A DNA stretch of 8,265 nucleotides from Magnetococcales bacterium. Lineage in GTDB: Bacteria; Pseudomonadota; Magnetococcia; Magnetococcales; Magnetaquicoccaceae. The notes beneath the pieces were generated by a model. That model was given only the letters and a program-made list of their open reading frames with translations, was not told the DNA's origin and searched no databases. Location of the stretch: positions 1 through 8,265 of the forward strand of contig JADGCE010000119.1 in assembly GCA_015229095.1 (NCBI GenBank). The letters run 5' to 3'. The number at the start of each line of letters is the position of its first letter. The first letter of the stretch is position 1. The position numbers were made by a program, and so were the translations under genes. Shown piece by piece: positions 1-5,300 of the stretch.

Positions 1-67
1 GGGGCTTTGCCCCTGGACCCCACCAGGGGGATAATCCCCCTGGACCCCTAATAGAAAAAGACTATTG
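1..67. repeat. G/C-rich palindromic intergenic repeat
   Basis: The stretch holds three consecutive inverted repeats. GGGG at 1-4 pairs with CCCC at 10-13. CCAGGGGG at 23-30 pairs perfectly with CCCCCTGG at 36-43 around the loop ATAAT. A weaker AATAG at 50-54 pairs with CTATT at 62-66. The 12-mer CCCCTGGACCCC occurs twice in direct orientation, at 10-21 and 37-48. None of the hairpins is followed by a T-run on the + strand, so they are not ordinary terminators. The look is that of a dispersed REP-like intergenic palindrome. Whether it is multicopy cannot be seen from one window. Confidence 0.6.
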
Positions 68-74
68 AAAAAAA

Positions 75-119
75 GGGTGGAGGGGGTCTGGGGGAGGCGG
101 GGCGCAAGCCTCCCCCAGA
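75..119. repeat. 12-bp hairpin overlapping a G-quadruplex motif
   Basis: TCTGGGGGAGGC at 87-98 is the exact reverse complement of GCCTCCCCCAGA at 108-119, with a nine-base loop. The + strand from 75 to 102 also has four G-tracts (75-77, 82-86, 90-94, 99-102) separated by 4, 3 and 4 bases, which fits the usual G3+N1-7 quadruplex pattern. The two structures share bases and would exclude each other. On the minus strand the hairpin is followed, after about a dozen bases, by a run of seven T (the A-run at 68-74). A leftward terminator for an unseen gene is therefore possible but poor. The element lies about 70 bases before the EF-G2 start codon. Confidence 0.6.
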
Positions 120-142
120 AATGGCCAAAACGATGAACGAAG

Positions 143-160
143 CGGCACCCACATGTGCCG
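143..160 (+). other. Small hairpin just upstream of the EF-G2 ribosome binding site
   Basis: CGGCAC at 143-148 pairs perfectly with GTGCCG at 155-160 around the loop CCACAT. In the mRNA it would sit 13 bases before the Shine-Dalgarno sequence. A GTG in frame with the EF-G2 gene lies at 155 inside this stem, which argues against that GTG being the start. A role in translation control is only a possibility. Confidence 0.35.
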
Positions 161-173
161 GCAAACCACCAAC

Positions 174-179
174 AGGGAG
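174..179 (+). promoter_or_regulatory. Shine-Dalgarno site that fixes the EF-G2 start
   Basis: AGGGAG at 174-179 lies eight bases before the ATG at 188. The in-frame GTG at 155 has no comparable purine-rich site before it and would add eleven residues with no counterpart in EF-G proteins. The ATG at 188 is therefore preferred. No convincing -35/-10 promoter was found between 1 and 174. Confidence 0.7.
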
Positions 180-187
180 TCGCGTTC

Positions 188-2266
188 ATGCAAACCGAAT
201 CACCGGATATTTTGACCATTCGCAATGTGGCGTTGCTGGCCCATGGTGGAGGTGGCAAAACCACCCTGGCGGAGGCACTGCTGTTCAATGGCCAGGCCAT
301 TGACCGCCGGGGCGAGGTGGGGATGGGGACAGCGGTGATGAGCACCGAGGTGGAGGAGTTGGAACGGGGCATCACCATCACCCCCCACGTGGGCCACTGT
401 CGTTGGGGTGGCCACTGGTTCAACCTGGTGGATACCCCCGGCTATGTGGATTTTCTGGAGTCCACCCGCAGCGTCTTGCAGGTGGTGGGCGGGGCGGTGA
501 TGATCATTTCCGGGCAGTTGGGGGTCAAGCCGGAAAATATGCGCCTGTGGAACATGGCCGAGGAGGCAGAGGTTGCCCTGATCGGATTTATCAACAAAAT
601 GGATAAACCCCGCACCGATTTTATCCGCGTTTTGGGGGATATCGAACGCTCCCTGCGGGTGACGGCCCTGCCGTTGACCATCCCCATCGGGGTGGGAGAG
701 GCCTTTGCCGGCATCATCGACCTGATTCCCATGACCGCCTGGTCGGCCAAAAATGGCCAGTTTACCCAGATTGATTTTCCTGAGGCCCTGCGGGCCGATG
801 CCCTGCACTATCGCACCCAGCTGGTGGAAAAGGTGGTGGAGGCCGACGATCACCTGTTGGAAGCCTATCTGGAATCGGGCCAGGAGCCGGATGAGGCGAC
901 GATCCATGCCGGCCTGCGCAAGGCGGTGCATGAGCGGCGGCTCTTTTTGCTGTTTTGCGGCTCCGGTCTGGCCAATATTGGCGTCCGGGCCCTGGCCAAC
1001 GGCATTGTGCACTATTTGCCCAACCCGGTGGAGAAGGCCGACAACAAATCCCTGGTGGGGGAGGATCCCAACCAGCCGGAGCGTTCCATTGCCCGTGCTC
1101 CGACGGTGAGCGATCCCTTTTCGGCGGTGGTGTTCAAGACCACCATCGATCCGTTTGCCGGCAAGCTGTCGGTCTTGCGGGTTTTTTCCGGCAGCATCGA
1201 GGCGGATCAACCCTGTTACAACAGCGACCGGCGTTGCAAAGAGCGGGGCGGCCGGCTGTTTCGCTTGCAGGGCAAGGAGATGCGGCCCGTCCAGCGCCTG
1301 CAGGCCGGTGATATCGGCGCCATTGCCCGCCTGGAGTCGACCCACAGCGGCGATACCCTCTGCGCTCCGGAACACCCCATCCATTATCGGCGGGTGCGCT
1401 TTGTGGATCCCATCCTGAACTTTGCCGTGGAGAGCGATCCCCAGCAGGAGGAGCGGGTGGCCGCCGGTCTGGGCAAGCTGGCCGAAGAGGATCCCACCCT
1501 GCGTTTTTTCCGCGATGGCGAAACCCATGAGATGATCCTGGCGGGCATGGGTCAGACCCATCTGCGGGTGACCCTGGACCGCCTGAAACGCAAGTTCGGG
1601 GTGTCGGCCTCCTTGAAGGCCGCCAAGGTGCCCTATCGGGAGAGCATCAGCCGTCCGGTGCGGGTGCAGGGACGCCTGAAAAAACAGAGCGGTGGCCGGG
1701 GTCAATTTGCCGATTGCTGGCTGGTGGTGGAGCCGTTGCCACGGGGGACGGGTTTTCAGTTTGAGGATCAGATTGTCGGGGGGGCCATTCCCCGCACCTA
1801 TATTCCGTCGGTGGAAAAGGGGATCCAGGAAGAGCTGCAGCGGGGCATTCTGGGGGGCTATCCGGTGGTGGATGTGAAGGTGGTGTTGGTGGATGGCTCG
1901 TTCCATACGGTGGATTCATCGGACAACGCCTTTCGGACGGCGGCGGGGATGGGCTTTCGGAAGGCCATGGAGGAGGGGGGGGCGGTTTTGCTGGAGCCCA
2001 TCATGGCCATGGAGATCACGGTGCCCGATGATGTGTTGGGCGATGTGATCGGTGACATCAACAGTCGCCGTGGCCGGGTGACGGGGGTGACGCCTCGGGT
2101 GAGCAGCCAGATTGTCCTGGCAGAGACCCCCATGGCCGAACTGTTGGATTATGGCAATATTCTCAATGCGATCACCTCCGGGCGCGCCCTGTATACCATG
2201 AGCGTCTCCTACTATCAGGAGGTGCCCAGCCATATCGCTCGCCTGGTGTTGGGAAAGTCGGGATAG
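188..2266 (+). CDS. fusA2: Elongation factor G-like GTPase, EF-G2 (FusA2) type
   Basis: The 692-residue protein has the five-domain layout and usual length of EF-G, the cytoplasmic GTPase that drives tRNA-mRNA translocation on the ribosome. GTP-binding motifs are visible: P-loop AHGGGGKT (18-25), switch I RGITI (60-64), DTPGY (82-86), NKMD (136-139) and a CGSG-type G5 motif (257-260). Domain II spans about 305-395. Domain IV starts near 480 and keeps the tip-loop pattern GSFHTVDSS with His573. Domain V follows from about 602. In translational GTPases the switch II motif is normally DTPGH, and that histidine positions the attacking water; here it is Tyr86. The glycine-rich P-loop and DTPGY are shared by the EF-G2/FusA2 branch (for example the mycobacterial FusA2 I recall), so this is a family trait rather than damage. 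No S12, S7 or EF-Tu gene flanks it, so it is not the str-operon copy. The function of this branch is poorly settled; slow GTP turnover or a specialised ribosome role is inference. Confidence 0.93.
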   Translation: MQTESPDILTIRNVALLAHGGGGKTTLAEALLFNGQAIDRRGEVGMGTAVMSTEVEELERGITITPHVGHCRWGGHWFNLVDTPGYVDFLESTRSVLQVVGGAVMIISGQLGVKPENMRLWNMAEEAEVALIGFINKMDKPRTDFIRVLGDIERSLRVTALPLTIPIGVGEAFAGIIDLIPMTAWSAKNGQFTQIDFPEALRADALHYRTQLVEKVVEADDHLLEAYLESGQEPDEATIHAGLRKAVHERRLFLLFCGSGLANIGVRALANGIVHYLPNPVEKADNKSLVGEDPNQPERSIARAPTVSDPFSAVVFKTTIDPFAGKLSVLRVFSGSIEADQPCYNSDRRCKERGGRLFRLQGKEMRPVQRLQAGDIGAIARLESTHSGDTLCAPEHPIHYRRVRFVDPILNFAVESDPQQEERVAAGLGKLAEEDPTLRFFRDGETHEMILAGMGQTHLRVTLDRLKRKFGVSASLKAAKVPYRESISRPVRVQGRLKKQSGGRGQFADCWLVVEPLPRGTGFQFEDQIVGGAIPRTYIPSVEKGIQEELQRGILGGYPVVDVKVVLVDGSFHTVDSSDNAFRTAAGMGFRKAMEEGGAVLLEPIMAMEITVPDDVLGDVIGDINSRRGRVTGVTPRVSSQIVLAETPMAELLDYGNILNAITSGRALYTMSVSYYQEVPSHIARLVLGKSG

Positions 2267-2276
2267 GGTGAAAAAC

Positions 2277-2299
2277 TTTTTTGTGCACCGCACAAAAAA
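2277..2299. promoter_or_regulatory. Perfect A/T-edged palindrome, candidate operator
   Basis: TTTTTTGTGC at 2277-2286 is the exact reverse complement of GCACAAAAAA at 2290-2299, separated by ACC. It begins ten bases after the EF-G2 stop codon. The T-run is on the 5' arm and the A-run on the 3' arm, the reverse of an intrinsic terminator, and no T-tail follows on either strand. It lies four bases upstream of a TTGACT hexamer at 2304-2309. A dimeric regulator site or an mRNA 3'-end hairpin are both possible; no particular regulator can be named. Confidence 0.45.
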
Positions 2300-2303
2300 A
2301 TGC

Positions 2304-2336
2304 TTGACTTGCTGCCGGGAAGAGCCGAAAAATAGT
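2304..2336 (+). promoter_or_regulatory. Weak promoter candidate before the small ORF
   Basis: TTGACT at 2304-2309 is a good -35 match. The best -10 like hexamer downstream, AATAGT at 2331-2336, is 21 bases away, which is too far. At 17-18 bases only A-rich GAAAAA or AAAAAT is found. Alternatively TTGCTG at 2309-2314 could pair with AATAGT at a 16-base spacing. Transcription from here would fit a start about 40 bases before the small ORF and a stop at the terminator at 2614-2662. The evidence is suggestive only. Confidence 0.3.
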
Positions 2337-2378
2337 ACGTCGGCCTCTTTTCTCGTATGGTTGTTTGTGGTGGAAACC

Positions 2379-2582
2379 GTGTTCAGCATCAGTCAGCCCG
2401 AATTGCTTTTCTTGTATCATCATGCGGGTAGACCTGCGCCCCGCCAGGTGGTGGATCCCTCCACTGGCGTGCGCAGCCAGACCACCCGCCGTCCCGCCCA
2501 GGAGTGTTATCACAAGGGCGAGGAGGAGGGGGTGGATTTTGCGGCTGTGTTCAACAAGGCGTTGAGCAGAAGCGTCGTCTGA
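2379..2582 (+). CDS. Possible small hypothetical protein (about 67 residues)
   Basis: This reading frame begins FSISQPELLF and ends in VDFAAVFNKALSRSVV before TGA at 2580-2582. I do not recognise it. Reasons to think it codes: codon choice resembles the flanking genes (mostly G or C in third positions), the middle is polar and proline/arginine-rich, and the end reads like a short amphipathic helix. An intrinsic terminator follows 31 bases after the stop. The start is uncertain. GTG at 2379 has a modest purine-rich GGTGGAAA about two bases before it. GTG at 2367 or 2370 are alternatives, and the frame stays open back to GTG at 2268 right after the EF-G2 stop, although the upstream part overlaps the palindrome and looks non-coding. 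No signal peptide or membrane segment is evident. It could instead be an untranslated RNA. Confidence 0.4.
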   Translation: MFSISQPELLFLYHHAGRPAPRQVVDPSTGVRSQTTRRPAQECYHKGEEEGVDFAAVFNKALSRSVV

Positions 2583-2613
2583 TTGTTTTTTGCGTGGTGG
2601 TTAGGAGGGTTTG

Positions 2614-2662
2614 CCCCTGTTTCCGGTGCGGTGGTTCCGCATCGGGAGCGGGGTTTTTTTTT
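2614..2662 (+). terminator. Rho-independent terminator
   Basis: CCGGTGCGG at 2623-2631 pairs with CCGCATCGG at 2637-2645 around the loop TGGTT (nine pairs, one G-U). An outer CCCC at 2614-2617 pairs with GGGG at 2650-2653 across a small internal loop, so the stem closes directly against nine T at 2654-2662. This is a strong + strand intrinsic terminator. It ends whatever is transcribed through the 2267-2582 region (the small ORF and/or the EF-G2 mRNA) and insulates gyrB from upstream transcription. Confidence 0.8.
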
Positions 2663-2714
2663 GCCCTGCGCCCTTGTCGGGCGATTCCTGTGGCTGGAGG
2701 AGGGCACCGGTCAA

Positions 2715-2743
2715 TTGACAAATCGTGGCATGGAGCCTATCCT
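2715..2743 (+). promoter_or_regulatory. gyrB promoter, sigma-70 type
   Basis: TTGACA at 2715-2720 is a perfect -35 hexamer. TATCCT at 2738-2743 matches four of six -10 bases at the ideal 17-base spacing. Transcription would start near 2750 and give an untranslated leader of about 30 bases before the ATG at 2782. Its position just after a strong terminator supports gyrB having its own promoter. Confidence 0.7.
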
Positions 2744-2781
2744 GCCCCTGGTATCCCTACTGAGTCGTCCGGAGCACTCCC

Positions 2782-5220
2782 ATGAACACCCCAGAAACGG
2801 AAATGGAAAAAAACAACGACCATACCTATGGTGCAGAGAGCATTGAAGTTCTCAAGGGGTTGGATGCGGTGCGCAAACGTCCCGGCATGTATATTGGTGA
2901 CACCGATGACGGTTCCGGATTGCACCACATGGTCTTTGAAGTGGTGGACAATGCCATCGACGAATCCCTGGCAGGCTATTGCAATCGCATCGATGTCACC
3001 CTGCACAGCGACGGTTCTGTGACCGTCTGTGACAACGGGCGGGGCATTCCCACGGCCATGCACGAGGAGGAGGGCAAATCGGCGGCGGAGGTGGTGATGA
3101 CGGTGCTCCACGCCGGGGGCAAATTCAATCAAAACTCCTACAAGGTTTCCGGGGGCTTGCATGGCGTCGGGGTGTCGGTGGTGAACGCCCTGTCGGAGCG
3201 GTTGTCGCTGACGGTGCGTCGGGATGGCCATGTCTGGAGCCAGGAATATCGGGATGGCAACCCGGTGGCGCCCATCCGCGTGAGCGGGGACACGACGGCC
3301 ACCGGCACGGAGATCACCTTTTTGCCCAGTCGGGCGGTCTTTACCTCGACCGAATTTTCCTTTGATCTGCTCTCGCAGCGGTTGCGGGAACTTTCGTTTT
3401 TGAACAACGGGGTGCATATTTATATTCGTGAAGAGGTGACCGACAAAAACCACCATTTTCACTATGAAGGGGGGATCCGCTCCTTCGTGGAACATCTGAA
3501 CAAGGCCCGCATACCGCTGCATGCCCCCCCCATTTTTTTCAGTGACGACAAGGGGGTGGTTCACCTGGATGTGGCCATGCAGTGGAATGATTCCTATCAG
3601 GAAAATGTGTTTTGTTACACCAACAATATTCCCCAGCGGGATGGGGGCACCCACCTGGCCGGTTTTCGGGCCGCCCTGACCCGTACCCTCAACAACTATA
3701 TTATCGCCTCCAATACGGCCAAAAAAGAGAAGATTGCCATGGCGGGGGAGGATTGCCGGGAGGGGTTGACGGCGGTCATTTCGGTCAAGTTGCCGGATCC
3801 CAAATTTTCCTCGCAGACCAAGGAAAAATTGGTCTCTTCCGAGGTGCGTGCCGCCGTGGAGTCCATTGTGGGGGAGCAGTTGGCCCTCTATTTTGAGGAG
3901 CATCCGCAACATGCCAAGCAGATTGCGGCCAAAACCCTGGAGGCGGCCACGGCCCGGGAGGCGGCCCGCAAGGCGCGGGAGTTGACGCGGCGCAAGAGTG
4001 CCCTGGACATCTCTTCGTTGCCGGGCAAACTGGCGGATTGTCAGGAGAAAGATCCTGTCCTGTGTGAACTCTATCTGGTGGAGGGAGATTCGGCGGGTGG
4101 TTCTGCCAAACAGGCCCGCAACCGCAAAAATCAGGCGGTTTTGCCCCTCAAGGGCAAAATTCTCAATGTGGAAAAGGCGCGCTTTGACAAGATGATCTCT
4201 TCGGCGGAGGTGGGCACCCTGATCACGGCACTGGGGACCGGGATTGGCAACGAAGAGTATGATATCAACAAGTTGCGTTATCATCAGATCATTATCATGA
4301 CCGACGCCGATGTGGATGGCGCCCATATTCGTACCCTGTTGCTGACCTTCTTTTACCGGCAGTTTCCCGACATTGTCGCACGGGGGCATCTGTTTATCGC
4401 CCAACCCCCCCTCTATCGGATGATGCGGGGCAAGACGATCCACTATCTCAAGGATGAGGAGGCTTTGAACGAGCTGTTGATGTTGCAGGGGCTGGAGGGG
4501 GTCTCTGTGCAGGGGGGCGATGGGGAGGGGATGGAGCTGCTGCTGGCGAACATGGTGCGGGAGTGCCAGAGATATACGACCCTGCTCAACCGGTTGGCGC
4601 GCCATTATGACCGGTTGGTGCTGCTGCTGGCCGTCGAGGAGGTGGGCATCACCGTGGAGACCCTGGAGAGTCCCGCTGCGGCCCAGGCGGCGGCAGAGGC
4701 GTTGCGCACGGCCCTTGTGCGGGTGACGGGGGAGGAGGAGCGGTTGCAGTTGCGGGTGCATCACGACGGGGAGGTGGGGGTGGAGGTGATCCAGGTGATG
4801 CGGACCGTGCATGGTCTCGCCAGTCAGACCACCCTGGATCTGCGCCTGCTCCGTTCTCCCGAATATCGGGAGATGCTGGAGCGGGTGCAGCGGGTGCGGG
4901 AGCGGTTGGGGAGGCAGTTTGTGCTGCGCAAGGGCAGTCGGGAGGTGCCTGTTGCCGGGATGGAAGCCCTGGTCAACTGGGTGATGGCGGAAGGGCGCAA
5001 GGGACAGAGCATTCAACGCTACAAGGGGTTGGGTGAGATGAATCCCGAACAGTTGTGGGAGACCACCATGGATCCGGCGGTGCGTACCTTGATGAAGGTG
5101 CGGGTGGAGGATGCCATTGAGGCGGATCTGGTCTTTACCACCCTCATGGGGGATGCGGTCGAGCCCAGGCGGGAGTTTATCCAGGAAAATGCCTTGAATG
5201 TCGTGAATTTGGATGTATAG
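2782..5220 (+). CDS. gyrB: DNA gyrase subunit B
   Basis: GyrB is the ATPase subunit of the A2B2 DNA gyrase that introduces negative supercoils. The 812-residue protein is complete. The GHKL ATPase domain (about 15-230) shows Glu53 and Asn57 in EVVDNAIDE, Asp84 in DNGRGIP, and the ATP-lid GGLHGVGVSVV at 124-134. The transducer domain (about 231-400) includes the QTK loop with Lys347. The TOPRIM domain carries Glu434 in VEGDSAGG and the acidic triad Asp508/Asp510/Asp512 in DADVDG. A long segment at about 555-740 corresponds to the insertion of Gram-negative GyrB and is the most diverged part. The end is the conserved QRYKGLGEMNPEQLWETT block (744-761) and tail. The residues equivalent to E. coli Asp426 and Lys447 (quinolone-linked positions) are unchanged, as Asp436 and Lys457. 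GyrB rather than ParE is supported by overall match and length. The start is supported by GGAG at 2771-2774, seven bases upstream. Confidence 0.98.
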   Translation: MNTPETEMEKNNDHTYGAESIEVLKGLDAVRKRPGMYIGDTDDGSGLHHMVFEVVDNAIDESLAGYCNRIDVTLHSDGSVTVCDNGRGIPTAMHEEEGKSAAEVVMTVLHAGGKFNQNSYKVSGGLHGVGVSVVNALSERLSLTVRRDGHVWSQEYRDGNPVAPIRVSGDTTATGTEITFLPSRAVFTSTEFSFDLLSQRLRELSFLNNGVHIYIREEVTDKNHHFHYEGGIRSFVEHLNKARIPLHAPPIFFSDDKGVVHLDVAMQWNDSYQENVFCYTNNIPQRDGGTHLAGFRAALTRTLNNYIIASNTAKKEKIAMAGEDCREGLTAVISVKLPDPKFSSQTKEKLVSSEVRAAVESIVGEQLALYFEEHPQHAKQIAAKTLEAATAREAARKARELTRRKSALDISSLPGKLADCQEKDPVLCELYLVEGDSAGGSAKQARNRKNQAVLPLKGKILNVEKARFDKMISSAEVGTLITALGTGIGNEEYDINKLRYHQIIIMTDADVDGAHIRTLLLTFFYRQFPDIVARGHLFIAQPPLYRMMRGKTIHYLKDEEALNELLMLQGLEGVSVQGGDGEGMELLLANMVRECQRYTTLLNRLARHYDRLVLLLAVEEVGITVETLESPAAAQAAAEALRTALVRVTGEEERLQLRVHHDGEVGVEVIQVMRTVHGLASQTTLDLRLLRSPEYREMLERVQRVRERLGRQFVLRKGSREVPVAGMEALVNWVMAEGRKGQSIQRYKGLGEMNPEQLWETTMDPAVRTLMKVRVEDAIEADLVFTTLMGDAVEPRREFIQENALNVVNLDV

Positions 5221-5300
5221 GCGAGGGTGTGCTCTTCCATGGCGCAGAGTATGAGAGAATGGTCGTGTAGGGGTTCCGAGAGTGGAAGGAGTAAGGGGCC

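Noticed and set aside
155..187. GTG at 155 as the EF-G2 start
   Set aside because: It lies inside a hairpin stem, lacks a Shine-Dalgarno site, and adds eleven residues absent from EF-G proteins. ATG at 188 has AGGGAG eight bases upstream.
200..1906. 568-codon open frame on the minus strand across the EF-G2 gene
   Set aside because: It is exactly antisense to a well-recognised EF-G gene. Its His/Gln/Gly-rich composition with no domain is typical of a shadow frame in G+C-rich DNA.
2277..2299. Palindrome read as an intrinsic terminator of the EF-G2 gene
   Set aside because: The T-run is in the 5' arm and the A-run in the 3' arm, and no T-tail follows on either strand.
2340..2620. Structured RNA gene (tRNA, 4.5S RNA, 6S RNA) in the EF-G2 to gyrB gap
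   Set aside because: No tRNA-like arms with a T-loop GTTCRA motif, no SRP core motif and no 6S-like long closed stem were found. A short protein fits better.
2583..2846. 87-codon + strand frame between the small ORF and gyrB
   Set aside because: It runs through the terminator, the gyrB promoter and the gyrB start. The encoded residues only reflect those sites.
2737..5016. 759-codon open frame on the minus strand across gyrB
   Set aside because: It mirrors conserved gyrB sequence, is rich in His, Pro, Gln and Arg, and shows no motif. It is an effect of codon bias in gyrB.
5274..5287. TTCC/GGAA inverted repeat before the HD gene, overlapping its ribosome binding site
   Set aside because: Only four base pairs; expected by chance and too weak to claim translational control.
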